The notes beneath the pieces are model-generated. The model saw nothing but the letters and a program-made list of their open reading frames with translations. It did no database searches and was not told the DNA's origin. A stretch of DNA of 64,000 nucleotides from an uncultured Candidatus Saccharibacteria bacterium (GTDB lineage: Bacteria > Patescibacteria > Saccharimonadia > Saccharimonadales > UBA4665). How positions within the stretch are numbered: position 1 is the stretch's first letter; the number at the start of each line of letters is the position of its first letter. Location: the NCBI GenBank assembly GCA_903925195.1, contig CAIYEO010000094.1, positions 30,761-94,760 on the forward strand, written 5' to 3'. This document shows positions 1 through 10,710 of this stretch, in pieces. The position numbers and the translations under genes are program-made.

Positions 1-689
1 CTAAAGCTCCGATTGCAGAGTACGGCACAGCTATTCATAAAAGCATAGAATGGCTCCAAAAAACATATGCCCTTGAGAAAGAAAAACCAACAATCGAAAG
101 TCTACTCGATTATTTCCATAAACAAATGATTACAAAAGATATTGAGGAAAAAGAAAAGCTAAGACTCGAAGAGCGGGGGATTGGACATCTTAAAACATAC
201 TTAAATCAGATTAATTTTCACGAAGGTCAACTGGTACTAGCAGAAGTAAGCTTTGCCCGGGAAAATGTTCTAATTGGAGATGCGCTTATTTCTGGTAATA
301 TCGATAAATTAATTATCGACCCTAAGAGTAAGACTATAACCATCGTTGACTATAAGACAGGTAAAAGCTACACCAAATGGAAGCCCGAGATTAAACTCCA
401 TAACTATGAGAGACAACTATATTTCTATAAACTACTTATAGAGAACTCTATAACATATAAGAAATACAAAGTAGTGGATGCCTACCTAGAGTTTGTTGAG
501 GCTACCAATGAGGGTAAAGTAAATAAATTACACATAACCTTCGACGATAAAACACAACAGGAAACTGCCGATTTGATTCAGTCAATATACAGTCATATTA
601 AAAAGCTTGATCTGCCCGATATTGCTATTTATCCAGATACATTAGCAGGGATTAAAAAATTCGAACAATACCTTATAGATAATAAATAA
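1..689 (+). CDS. RecB-type PD-(D/E)XK nuclease, C-terminal part (5' end outside window)
   Basis: The reading frame is open from base 3, so the gene starts before the window and only about 228 residues are seen. The first residues include a YGTAIHKSIEWL stretch, which fits the G-x-x-x-H element that opens RecB/AddB nuclease domains. Further on, GNIDKLIID followed by IVDYKTGKSY matches the G-x-x-D...D-Y-K-T-G metal-binding core of this nuclease family. Such domains usually sit at the C-terminus of UvrD/AddA- or AddB-type helicase-nucleases that process double-strand breaks. Whether a helicase part precedes it cannot be seen. It ends 12 bases before a strong terminator. Confidence 0.8.
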   Translation, partial: KAPIAEYGTAIHKSIEWLQKTYALEKEKPTIESLLDYFHKQMITKDIEEKEKLRLEERGIGHLKTYLNQINFHEGQLVLAEVSFARENVLIGDALISGNIDKLIIDPKSKTITIVDYKTGKSYTKWKPEIKLHNYERQLYFYKLLIENSITYKKYKVVDAYLEFVEATNEGKVNKLHITFDDKTQQETADLIQSIYSHIKKLDLPDIAIYPDTLAGIKKFEQYLIDNK

Positions 690-696
690 GATAAAT

Positions 697-725
697 AAAA
701 ACACCCTCAGAGCGAGGGTGTTTTT
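697..725. terminator. bidirectional rho-independent terminator
   Basis: An 8-bp perfect stem (701-708 with 714-721, ACACCCTC/GAGGGTGT) has a 5-base loop. It is flanked by an A run on the left and a T run on the right, so it can stop transcription from both sides. It lies between the convergent nuclease and aquaporin genes. Confidence 0.9.
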
Positions 726-743
726 ACTAAAAGATTGTTTCTA

Positions 744-1397
744 CTATTTTTTCTTAGTAGTAACTTTAGCTTTTACTACTCTGTCTGCGTATAGGAATGA
801 ATATAGATTCATTGCTATAACTGCACCAAGAATTGGTCCTAGAATATATGTACTCCAGCCAAATGACTTAACACCAAGAGCTATTGCTGGGTTAATTAGT
901 GCGTTAGAGCCGATTGAAGCAATAATGACACCAATTGTTAGTGATAGACCAGCTGCAAGAGCTGCGCTTGTACCTTCTAGCTTACGATAGACAACTACAG
1001 CAAGTAGTAATGCAAAAATGAATGCACCTACAGCTTCAGCGACTAATACGTGAGTCGAGTACTTTCCAGAAATACTTACACCCTTATTACTAATAAGGTA
1101 TGAATATAGCTGTCCAGCTACGATTGCACCAAGGAACTGAAATAATATGTTGAATATCATATCAAGTGATTTAATTTTCTTTACTGTCCATAGACCAATT
1201 GTGATTGCAGGGTTAAACTGGCCAATCCATTGTCCATCAATTAGGAATATTAATCCTGCGAACGAAAGACCAATAGCTAGTGCTATAAAATATGGTATTC
1301 CAATTGCAGAACCTTTTACTGCTAATACTGTTAGAGTCAAAAGTGCAGTACCGATGAACTCCGTTGCTAGCATTGCAACTACTTTTTTATTTAACAT
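744..1397 (-). CDS. Aquaporin/MIP-family channel with altered selectivity filter
   Basis: This 217-residue membrane protein belongs to the major intrinsic protein family of water or small-solute channels. Two half-repeats each carry an NPA box: FNPAITIG at residues 61-68 and INPAIALG at 168-175. Hydrophobic segments fill the rest, and the length is typical. In nearly all aquaporins the residue right after the second NPA is an arginine of the ar/R filter; here it is Ile172, so the pore may be wider or pass a different solute. An SD sequence GGAGGG precedes the ATG. The gene is single and shares the terminator at 701-725 with the convergent nuclease gene. Family is certain; substrate is unknown. 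Confidence 0.9.
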   Translation of the reverse strand: MLNKKVVAMLATEFIGTALLTLTVLAVKGSAIGIPYFIALAIGLSFAGLIFLIDGQWIGQFNPAITIGLWTVKKIKSLDMIFNILFQFLGAIVAGQLYSYLISNKGVSISGKYSTHVLVAEAVGAFIFALLLAVVVYRKLEGTSAALAAGLSLTIGVIIASIGSNALINPAIALGVKSFGWSTYILGPILGAVIAMNLYSFLYADRVVKAKVTTKKK

Positions 1398-1615
1398 TTT
1401 CTACCCTCCGGGAATATTAATTTAGTAGTTAAATATTATCATAAATACTATCAGATTGTAAATAATCACTAATTAGTTTATCGTATTGTCTTCAACTAAG
1501 AGCTGACGTTATCTGGAGTTCAATAATAATTTTAGTGATCCATCTGTTAGCGACATTGCTGCCATAATTGAAAAAAATCGAAAATATTATAAATTTTTGA
1601 TAACCAGGACGCTAG
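1398..1615. other. intergenic stretch between atpC and aquaporin
   Basis: About 218 bases without a gene. It should hold the end of the ATP synthase transcript and the promoter of the aquaporin gene on the minus strand. On that strand a TATGATAAT-like box lies about 40 bases before the aquaporin ATG. I see no strong hairpin-plus-T terminator for the ATP synthase operon. Confidence 0.4.
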
Positions 1616-2041
1616 TTAGTTTCTTCTGTGTCGTCTTAGTTGAGCAACTTGAATTCTAACACTAGATCTATCAATCATTTCTTGAGCATGATCTAAACTC
1701 ATCTGATCTTTAGCTTCATTCTTCATTTTGGTAGCAAGATCATAGGCTTTCTTGGCATCAGCTTCACTAATTTCATCACCAGTATCAGCTTCATCGACGA
1801 TTATTCTAATATTATTGTCGGCAACTTCAATAACACCGCCATGGGTTGCGAAGTGTTCCATTAGTGCATCATTATCTTTAGGATTCTTCCTGATAGAAAT
1901 AATTCCGTTATTGACTGCACTAATTAGAGGCATATGATTTGTTAGAACTGCTATTTGGCCATCGAGAGTAGGGACGATTACTTCATAGATATCGTCATCA
2001 AACTTGGTTCCAGATAGTGTTACTAATTTTAAATGAATCAT
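1616..2041 (-). CDS. atpC: ATP synthase F1 subunit epsilon
   Basis: This 141-residue protein is the last gene of the ATP synthase operon. The N-terminal part (about residues 1-85) has the beta-sandwich pattern of epsilon subunits, including IVPTLDGQIAVLTNHMPLISAV, close to the family LPGxxGxxGVLPxHxPL element. A short helical C-terminal part follows (residues 88-141). Epsilon sits in the rotor stalk with gamma and can inhibit ATP hydrolysis. It begins 2 bases after the atpD stop, so translation is probably coupled. Confidence 0.95.
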   Translation of the reverse strand: MIHLKLVTLSGTKFDDDIYEVIVPTLDGQIAVLTNHMPLISAVNNGIISIRKNPKDNDALMEHFATHGGVIEVADNNIRIIVDEADTGDEISEADAKKAYDLATKMKNEAKDQMSLDHAQEMIDRSSVRIQVAQLRRHRRN

Positions 2042-2043
2042 AC

Positions 2044-4318
<2,275 letters not shown>

Positions 4319-4319
<1 letters not shown>

Positions 4320-5881
4320 TATTGAGTTTTATTATCTCCAGCTTTTTTCTCGCTATGAGCATAAGTCTTAGATATTTTTTCAGAAATTTCTAATATTTTT
4401 TTCTGCATCTCAGGACTTGGCTCATTGCCATCCTTCAAAGAAGCTAATATATCGCTATGACTATTCTTAATGTCTCTTAGTATGCTTTCTTGAGCAATTT
4501 TGATTTTCTCGACAGGTACTTTATCTAGAACACCTTCAGTTGCTGCAAGTAATGAGCAATACATTTCCCATATAGCCAAAGGTGAATACTGATGTTGTTT
4601 TAGAAGTTCTGTTAATCTTTGTCCTCTTTCGATTCTTTGACGAGTTTCATCATCTAGATCTGTAGAAAACTGTGAGAAAGCAGCTAATTCACGGAACTGC
4701 GCTAAATCAATTCGCAGTGATTTAGCAACTGACTTAATCGCCTTAGTCTGAGCTGCACTACCGACACGTGAGACAGATAGTCCAACTGAGATAGCTGGTC
4801 TAATACCTTGGTAGAATAAGTTAGTTTCCATGAAGATTTGACCATCGGTAATAGAAATTACATTAGTTGGGATATATGCGCTAATATCTCCAGCTTGGGT
4901 TTCAATGATTGGAAGAGCAGTTAAGCTACCAGCTCCGAGCTTATCGCTAAGCTTGGCAGCTCTTTCGAGTAATCTTGAATGCAAGTAGAATACATCTCCA
5001 GGATAGGCTTCACGACCCGGTGGACGCCTTAAAAGAAGGCTCATTTGGCGATATGCAACAGCATGCTTAGATAAATCATCATAGATAATTAGTGCGTGTT
5101 GTTTATTGTCTCTGAAGTATTCTCCCATGGCACAACCCGAATAAGGAGCAAGATATAGCAAGGCAGCAGACTGAGAAGGGCTAGTTGCTACAATAATAGT
5201 CTGGTCCATGACGCCTTCTCGCTTAAGTCTCTCAACTAATGTAGCGATTTTTGACATTTTCTGACCAATAGCTACGTAGATATTAACAACACCTGTTTTT
5301 TGCTTAGATTGATTAATCATAGTATCGATAGTTAGCGCTGTTTTACCAGTTTGACGATCTCCAATGATTAGCTCTCTCTGACCACGTCCAATAGGAACCA
5401 TAGTATCGATGGCTGCAATACCAGTCATTAGTGGTTCATTAACACTTTTTCGATCAAGCACACCAGGTGCAGCTTTTTCAACTTTATATGATTGCTTAGT
5501 TTTGATTGGGCCAGCACCATCCATTGGGTTTCCAAGTGGATCAACAACTCTACCCAAGAGTTCTGGACCAACTGGTACTTCCATTACTTTGCCAGTTAAT
5601 CTAACTTTGGCACCAGCTTTAATATTTGAATCGTCACCAAGAATTACAGCTCCGATTTCATCTTCGCCTAAGTTAAAGGCAAATGCAGTCATATTACTTT
5701 TATCTGCACCTTCAATATCGATAATCTCGTTATAGCCACAATTACGAAGTCCGTAGATCCATGCGATACCATCTCCAACTCTGGTAATTACGCCAACTTT
5801 TTCGATTTCAGGTCTATTCTTTAGCTCAGCAATTGCTGATCTTATGTCCTGTGATAGTTCTTTGATAGATAATTCGCTCAA
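4319..5881 (-). CDS. atpA: ATP synthase F1 subunit alpha
   Basis: The 520-residue alpha subunit has its non-catalytic P-loop GDRQTGKT at residues 174-181. The N-terminal element RVGDGIAWIYGL (about 34-45) and the conserved block with SVSRVGSAAQTKAIK are present. It forms the F1 hexamer with beta. The C-terminus carries a charged extension rich in Glu and Lys. It is placed between atpH and atpG as in standard operons. Confidence 0.98.
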
Positions 5882-5912
5882 TTTAATTCCTTTCTATTAT
5901 TCCAGCTATTTA

Positions 5913-6311
5913 TTACGCTTGTGATGTTAATTGCTTAAATTTACCTAGTTTAGTGGCAATACTAAGATCTAATTGTTCGTTAGCGGTATTAACCTTAACG
6001 CCGCCGACGACCGACTGATCTAGTTCTTCTATGATTTTGAATGACTTAGCGTTAGGGTAACTCTTCTTTAGAACATCAATGATGTCACTACGGGTTGAGG
6101 AAGATATAGGGAAGGCAGAAGTTACGATGGCCTCAACATTACCACCGTCAGCCCAATCCTGCTGAACAGTCCTGAGTATTGAGTAAACATCACCTGTTCT
6201 ATTTTCTTCTAATAAATATGCAGCTATCTGTTTAGGAAGCTCACTAGGGATAGTGCCAGATTTAGTTTGACTGGTAATAACTCTAGAGATATTAGAAATA
6301 GAAGTTTTCAT
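5913..6311 (-). CDS. atpH: ATP synthase F1 subunit delta (short form)
   Basis: The protein is 132 residues, while most delta subunits have about 175-180. The C-terminal part is recognisable: KSFKIIEELDQSVVGGVKVNTANEQLDLSIATKLGKFKQLT matches the family pattern (D..LIGG..i......D.S....L..L). The N-terminal helical domain, which binds the top of F1, appears reduced rather than cut off by a frameshift, because no extra coding frame is seen upstream. The position between atpF and atpA supports the call. Confidence 0.9.
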   Translation of the reverse strand: MKTSISNISRVITSQTKSGTIPSELPKQIAAYLLEENRTGDVYSILRTVQQDWADGGNVEAIVTSAFPISSSTRSDIIDVLKKSYPNAKSFKIIEELDQSVVGGVKVNTANEQLDLSIATKLGKFKQLTSQA

Positions 6312-6317
6312 GTTTAG

Positions 6318-6842
6318 CTACGCCTTTTGTCCTTTTAAAGCTTTGTCTATTAAGGCAGAGTCTTTCTTGGCATCAAGTTTTTCATCAATGATAGCTTCAG
6401 TGGCTTCAGAGATTAGTCCAACTAATTCTTTTTCCAGCTTCTTTCTAGCATTGAGAGTATTTTGGACAATCAACTTGTTAGCATCTTCAAGTATATGATC
6501 AGCCTTAGACTTAGCTTGGCTTTCTGACTCGTTAACGATTTCTTTAGCTTCATCCTTAGAGGCTCCAACTATTTTATCTGCTTCAGCCTGAGCATCACGA
6601 AGTAGTTTTTCGGCTTGTCTTTCAAGTTCTTCATTTTTCTTCTGCATCTCAGCTCCAAGATTAACTCCAGCTTCAATAAGCTCTCGTCTTTCTTTGAGTA
6701 CTTTGAGAATTGGTTTGAAGGCATATTTTCTTAAAACAAAAAGGACTAGTAGAAATGTTGCAAGCTGTATTAAAAGTGCTTGCAAGTTTACACCAAGTGC
6801 ACCTATGCCGGAAGATTCTGCTGCAAAATTATTTATATTCAT
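6318..6842 (-). CDS. atpF: ATP synthase Fo subunit b
   Basis: This 174-residue protein has one N-terminal membrane helix (about residues 20-42, LQALLIQLATFLLVLFVLRKYAF). A long charged coiled coil rich in Ala, Glu and Lys follows, as expected for the peripheral stalk. Two copies normally connect Fo to delta at the top of F1. It lies between atpE and atpH. Confidence 0.96.
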   Translation of the reverse strand: MNINNFAAESSGIGALGVNLQALLIQLATFLLVLFVLRKYAFKPILKVLKERRELIEAGVNLGAEMQKKNEELERQAEKLLRDAQAEADKIVGASKDEAKEIVNESESQAKSKADHILEDANKLIVQNTLNARKKLEKELVGLISEATEAIIDEKLDAKKDSALIDKALKGQKA

Positions 6843-6864
6843 TACTTATACTTATATTTCTTTC

Positions 6865-7095
6865 TTATTTAACGATAAAGATCGAGGCAAATGCTAATAG
6901 TGCCATTAATTCGATGATAGCTATAAATACCAAAGCTTGTCCTAGAAACTTTGATGTTTCTGGGTTGCGACCTACGGCTTGCATATAAGCACCGCCAACT
7001 AGACCGATACCGATAGCAGGACCAATAAGTCCTCCACCGATCATAAGACCTTTACCAATGATTGCTGTATTGATTGCATCTGCTAGTATTAACAT
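6865..7095 (-). CDS. atpE: ATP synthase Fo subunit c (rotor ring, proton type)
   Basis: The 76-residue protein forms a helical hairpin: a glycine-rich first helix, the polar loop GRNPE (residues 42-46) and a second helix with the ion-binding Glu62 in AIIELMALL. In sodium-type rings a Gln sits in helix 1 and a Ser or Thr follows the Glu. The equivalent positions here are Ile30 and Leu63, so the ring should carry protons. It is the most conserved small gene of the operon. Confidence 0.96.
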   Translation of the reverse strand: MLILADAINTAIIGKGLMIGGGLIGPAIGIGLVGGAYMQAVGRNPETSKFLGQALVFIAIIELMALLAFASIFIVK

Positions 7096-7148
7096 ATTAT
7101 TTTTATATCTCCTTATTATTAGTTATCTTATGCATAAAATGAATGCTC

Positions 7149-7976
7149 TTAATTTAATGCCGTCTTGGCTCTGGGGTTAATTGTTTCAGGAATATTATCA
7201 TCGGTCAAGTGTTCTTCAGTAGCGTGATTTACGGTGATGGCTAGATACATGACACTTAAGATAACAAATATATAGGCCTGTAGGGCACATATAAACAACT
7301 CAATTAGGGTAAACGGTAAAGCAGTTAATGGAGCTATGAAGCCACCGAGATATGAAAAAACAGAAATTATAATCTCACCGATAGTAACGTTCAAGAAAAG
7401 TCGAAGCGATAGGCTAATAACCCTAGTCAGGTCAGTAAACATCTCAAGCAAGCCAAGCACTAGATATAGTGGGTTTAATGGACTACCTATGAAGAAATGG
7501 CCAAAGTATGGCTTTATACCTGACTCTTTAACAGATGAATAGTAAACATATCCCATAGTTATGATACCGACAGCAAGAGTAGCATTAAGATCACCAGTAA
7601 AGGCTCGTAGCAGTGGGTTGCCTCCGATTGAGAAGGCTTCACCAACTCCAGGTAAAAGGCCTAACCAGTTGTTCATTAGTAGGAAGAAAAATACAGTAAC
7701 GAAATATGGGACATACTTATATGCTCTTTCCTTATCTTCAAAGCTTGATTCTAGTAGGTTTGAGATAAAGTCGACTCCAGCTTCAACAACTTGGACCAGG
7801 CCACCTTTAGGATGAATAGTTACTCTTCTAGCAATAACTATGAAAAATACGCACATAATTATGGAACAAATCCAACCATATAAGATTGCATTAGTTATGA
7901 CCAAAGGACCAATATTAAATACGCCACCTGAAGTAATGTGTACTGCTGGTCCTGATTCTGCGAAAATTCCTATCAT
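7149..7976 (-). CDS. atpB: ATP synthase Fo subunit a
   Basis: The 275-residue membrane subunit forms the ion half-channels next to the c-ring. The essential Arg is Arg192 in VISLSLRLFLNVTIGE, within the family pattern. Another conserved block, FFFLLMNNWLGLLPG, lies at about 97-110. Several hydrophobic helices are visible. Its start overlaps the stop of the preceding atpZ-like gene by one base. A 53-base gap separates it from atpE. Confidence 0.96.
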   Translation of the reverse strand: MIGIFAESGPAVHITSGGVFNIGPLVITNAILYGWICSIIMCVFFIVIARRVTIHPKGGLVQVVEAGVDFISNLLESSFEDKERAYKYVPYFVTVFFFLLMNNWLGLLPGVGEAFSIGGNPLLRAFTGDLNATLAVGIITMGYVYYSSVKESGIKPYFGHFFIGSPLNPLYLVLGLLEMFTDLTRVISLSLRLFLNVTIGEIIISVFSYLGGFIAPLTALPFTLIELFICALQAYIFVILSVMYLAITVNHATEEHLTDDNIPETINPRAKTALN

Positions 7977-8272
7977 TACTTATGGGTCCTTTTAGTGATT
8001 CTATAGTTATAGTCTGTTAATAAATGTCTCATGAATAAAATTGAACCGGTTAATGCAATCACTAGACCAATTATAAATAACCAAGGATCTGAATGTAGTT
8101 TATTGTCTAATTCATAACCACCTATGATTGGTACTAGAAAAATAAATGCTAGTTGCCAGCTCATGGATAGTGCCGTAACAATAAAATTATTACTCGCAGC
8201 AATAGTTAGCCTGGCTTGCTTATTTTCGTTAAATTTAGTCGACGTCGCTTTCGGCGCGGCTCTTTTTTTCAT
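7976..8272 (-). CDS. AtpZ/AtpI-like small membrane protein, first gene of ATP synthase operon
   Basis: The 98-residue protein has two membrane helices (about 33-52 and 64-82). Between them lies GGYELDNKLHSDPWLFIIG, close to the G-x-x-LD...PW...G pattern of AtpZ/AtpI-type proteins. These are encoded at the front of ATP synthase operons and help c-ring assembly or divalent cation supply. The N-terminus is basic. Position and sequence agree; the exact subfamily (AtpZ or AtpI) is not settled. Confidence 0.8.
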   Translation of the reverse strand: MKKRAAPKATSTKFNENKQARLTIAASNNFIVTALSMSWQLAFIFLVPIIGGYELDNKLHSDPWLFIIGLVIALTGSILFMRHLLTDYNYRITKRTHK

Positions 8273-8336
8273 TTCAATTCAGTATAACAGATTGATGAGT
8301 CTATAAGCAAGACTGGCAGTATAGGTTATTTTAATA

Positions 8337-8342
8337 TATAAT
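8337..8342 (+). promoter_or_regulatory. -10 box TATAAT for the glutaredoxin gene (leaderless type)
   Basis: A perfect TATAAT ends 8 bases before the ATG at 8350, so transcription should start at or next to the start codon. A weak -35 (CTGGCA, 8313-8318) lies 18 bases upstream. No Shine-Dalgarno site can fit. Confidence 0.6.
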
Positions 8343-8349
8343 TTAATAT

Positions 8350-8607
8350 ATGAGTGATAGTCCAAAAGTCATAGTATATAGCGCAACCTGGTGTGCTTTT
8401 TGTCATGCTGCTAAGGATTATCTAGATAGTATTAACGTTAAATATACCGACAAGGATGTTGATAGCGACAAGGCAATTGCCCAAGAGTGTGCCGATAAGT
8501 CTGGACAACTTGGGATTCCAGTTATAGATATTCAGGGAGATATAATTATAGGATTCAATAGGCCGGAATTAGATAAATTACTAAAAAAACATAAAATAAT
8601 TAAATAA
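8350..8607 (+). CDS. Glutaredoxin-like redox protein
   Basis: This 85-residue thioredoxin-fold protein has the active site C15-A-F-C18 in YSATWCAFCHAAKDYL. A cis-proline region follows (LGIPVIDIQG), then GFNRPELDKLL. This is the layout of small NrdH/GrxC-type glutaredoxins that reduce disulfides or supply electrons to ribonucleotide reductase. It stands alone, divergent from the ATP synthase operon. Its physiological reductant is not evident from the neighbours. Confidence 0.88.
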   Translation: MSDSPKVIVYSATWCAFCHAAKDYLDSINVKYTDKDVDSDKAIAQECADKSGQLGIPVIDIQGDIIIGFNRPELDKLLKKHKIIK

Positions 8608-8625
8608 CTTTCTTAACAAACAAAA

Positions 8626-8654
8626 TTGAGATATATACCAAAATGTGTTAATAT
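8626..8654 (+). promoter_or_regulatory. promoter of the 8680 gene
   Basis: A -35 TTGAGA (8626-8631), a 17-base spacer and a -10 TAATAT (8649-8654) with an extended TG motif at 8646-8647. The start lies about 20 bases further, behind a GGAG at 8671-8674, so this gene does have a leader. Confidence 0.65.
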
Positions 8655-8679
8655 ATGGGTACGTAATTTTGGAGAAAAT

Positions 8680-9132
8680 ATGGAAAATTTAAATTCACAT
8701 AATATAGAGCCTGAAATAATTGCTTCTGAAGCCATACCCGAATATAAAAAAGAAATTTTAAATAAGCTTTTTGAACTTGTTAACAGAAAAGATCCTGAAC
8801 AATTACAGATGCTTTACTCAGCCGACGAACCCGAAAATGAAATGCTTCAAGCTTTTATAGAAGCCCAGAGGAATGATGCTGACGTAGCTATTACTTACGA
8901 TGAACAGACTGAAGATAAAATAGATAACGATCCAATCATTCAGAAGTTAATAGCTGAAAAAAACGAAGTTGTCTCTAATAAGATTAACTTCATTGAAAGC
9001 AATGAAACCAATGAAAAAAAGAAAAAGATTGCTCAAGCTATTAGACTTAGAAGCTTTCAAATTTACTTCTACCGTAGAAGAGATTATTTAGAAGATAATA
9101 AAAAAGATTTGGACTATCCTTCAGCTTCATAG
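8680..9132 (+). CDS. Uncharacterised acidic helical protein
   Basis: I do not recognise a family. The chosen ATG at 8680 follows a GGAG 6 bases upstream and gives 150 residues; an in-frame TTG at 8626 would overlap the promoter. The protein is soluble, highly charged (many Glu, Asp, Lys) and mostly helical by appearance. It has a basic segment near the end (KKKKIAQAIRLRSFQIYFYRRRDYL). It lies upstream of the CobO-like gene on the same strand with a 19-base gap. Confidence 0.6.
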   Translation: MENLNSHNIEPEIIASEAIPEYKKEILNKLFELVNRKDPEQLQMLYSADEPENEMLQAFIEAQRNDADVAITYDEQTEDKIDNDPIIQKLIAEKNEVVSNKINFIESNETNEKKKKIAQAIRLRSFQIYFYRRRDYLEDNKKDLDYPSAS

Positions 9133-9151
9133 TGTAGAATAACAGTATAAT

Positions 9152-9721
9152 ATGTCATTCGAAGATTTTAAGACTAAAGATTCAGTAGTAATTGTATATA
9201 CAGGTGAAGGCAAAGGTAAAACTAGCGCTGGGCTTGGTTTACTAGTTAGAGCCCTCGGCAATCGTTGGCATGTAGCTTTTATTCAATTTATTAAATATTG
9301 GGGTGTCAGCGAACATGTCATGCTCAGAGACATAGCTCCATTATTTAAAGACGATCTATACTTCTATAAAGGTGGTAAGGGATTTTATAAGGCAGGCGAT
9401 CTTAGCGACGGTAATATTTCCGAGGCCGATCATAAGAAAGCCGCTAAGACCACCTATGATGAAGCAATGAAAGCCGTTAGCAGTGGAAAATTTGAATTAG
9501 TGATTTGTGATGAAATTAATAATGCCGTTCATGATGGATTAATAACTGTTAAGGATCTAGAAAAATTGATAAATGCTAGAACCAAGACAACAAGTATTTG
9601 TTTAACTGGTAGAAATTTTCCAGATGAACTAATTGGTATGGCAGATATTGTTACTAATATGACCAAAGTTAAGCATCATTTTGATGATAAATTTCTAGCC
9701 AACAAAGGCATCGATTACTAA
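9152..9721 (+). CDS. CobO/BtuR-like P-loop ATPase (corrinoid adenosyltransferase family)
   Basis: The 189-residue protein has the P-loop GEGKGKT at residues 18-24 and the family stretch VYTGEGKGKTSAGLGLLVRA. A Walker B-like VICDEINNAV is present, and the C-terminal ADIVTNMTKVKHHFD...NKGIDY matches the typical end of CobA/BtuR enzymes. Those enzymes transfer an adenosyl group from ATP to cobalt in corrinoids. No other cobalamin gene is seen in the window, so it may salvage corrinoids or have another role. The next gene begins 1 base after its stop. Confidence 0.85.
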   Translation: MSFEDFKTKDSVVIVYTGEGKGKTSAGLGLLVRALGNRWHVAFIQFIKYWGVSEHVMLRDIAPLFKDDLYFYKGGKGFYKAGDLSDGNISEADHKKAAKTTYDEAMKAVSSGKFELVICDEINNAVHDGLITVKDLEKLINARTKTTSICLTGRNFPDELIGMADIVTNMTKVKHHFDDKFLANKGIDY

Positions 9722-9722
9722 T

Positions 9723-10706
9723 ATGTCAGATAATTTTCGAGAAATGGCCAACGATTATAATAATATAGACATTTTCTATAACGGTGCCAGTACGAATGCT
9801 CAACGAACTCGAAAACTAGTCCAAAGAAGATTTAGTCATTGGGAAAATGGGCCACGAGTTGAATATCATCAAACCCCTCCCAATATTGATGACTTCAAAG
9901 AGATTGTCGTAAATGCCATAGAAGCTAAAGACGGAGATACTATTACTGGCTCTATTTCTGGCGATGGATCACTAAACCATCACATGCTCATAAAACAAGA
10001 TCCCAGCGTTCCAGCGATCGTAAAAGACTCACCGATTTGGACACCAGGTGGAGGCAATGCAATAAACTTATTTAAGGCACTAACTGATCGCATTGATTAT
10101 CGTCATCCTGAACAGGTTATTAAAACTGGTACCATTAGTGAGTTTTATCCACTTCATATTAAATCAATAAATGGCAAAGGTGAGTTAGAAGACATGTTTG
10201 CAGCTAGTATATTTAGCGTTGGTGCTATGGCTTTAGCAGCTAGTTATCTAAATGATTCTGAGTATAGGCAATCACATTTAAGAAACAGAAAATATGGTGA
10301 AATCATTACCGATCCAATTAGAGTGCTAAAAAGTTTAAAGCAGACTAGACCTTATATCTATTACGACAAAAGAGATGGCTTCAAGCAAGCTTATGATATT
10401 TTATTCATTAACTCACCTAAGATCGCTAAAGTAATTCATGCTAAAGATGTTAAGTTAACCGGCCCAGCTTACAAATTAGAAATAAAAGATAGACAAGTTA
10501 GGGAAGTAGTATCATCAATAGCAAGACTAGCAATTGGAAAAGCTAACGGTGAATACCTTACTAAACCATATAGCTTTACCGTATTATCTGAAGACGTACT
10601 AGCTCAGGTTGACGGTGAAAATTGGAAACTAGATGTTGGTACATCACTAGAAGTAGGTTATGCCAGCACACCAATAAAAGTTGTAACTACGCTAAAAAAC
10701 CCATAG
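9723..10706 (+). CDS. Diacylglycerol-kinase-fold lipid kinase-like protein
   Basis: The 327-residue protein resembles the DAGK/YegS/NAD-kinase superfamily. The N-terminal FYNGASTNAQR (about 18-28) fits the start of the catalytic domain. SGDGSLNHHML at 79-89 corresponds to the GGDGT nucleotide motif with the first Gly changed to Ser. TPGGGNAINLFKAL at 107-120 resembles the GTGND loop. It could phosphorylate a lipid or long-chain base, but the motif changes make activity uncertain. It is coupled to the CobO-like gene. Confidence 0.7.
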   Translation: MSDNFREMANDYNNIDIFYNGASTNAQRTRKLVQRRFSHWENGPRVEYHQTPPNIDDFKEIVVNAIEAKDGDTITGSISGDGSLNHHMLIKQDPSVPAIVKDSPIWTPGGGNAINLFKALTDRIDYRHPEQVIKTGTISEFYPLHIKSINGKGELEDMFAASIFSVGAMALAASYLNDSEYRQSHLRNRKYGEIITDPIRVLKSLKQTRPYIYYDKRDGFKQAYDILFINSPKIAKVIHAKDVKLTGPAYKLEIKDRQVREVVSSIARLAIGKANGEYLTKPYSFTVLSEDVLAQVDGENWKLDVGTSLEVGYASTPIKVVTTLKNP

Positions 10707-10710
10707 TCAA

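Noticed and set aside
718..990. 90-residue open frame opposite the aquaporin gene
   Set aside because: It begins inside the terminator and is the mirror of a well-supported gene; no ribosome site or family.
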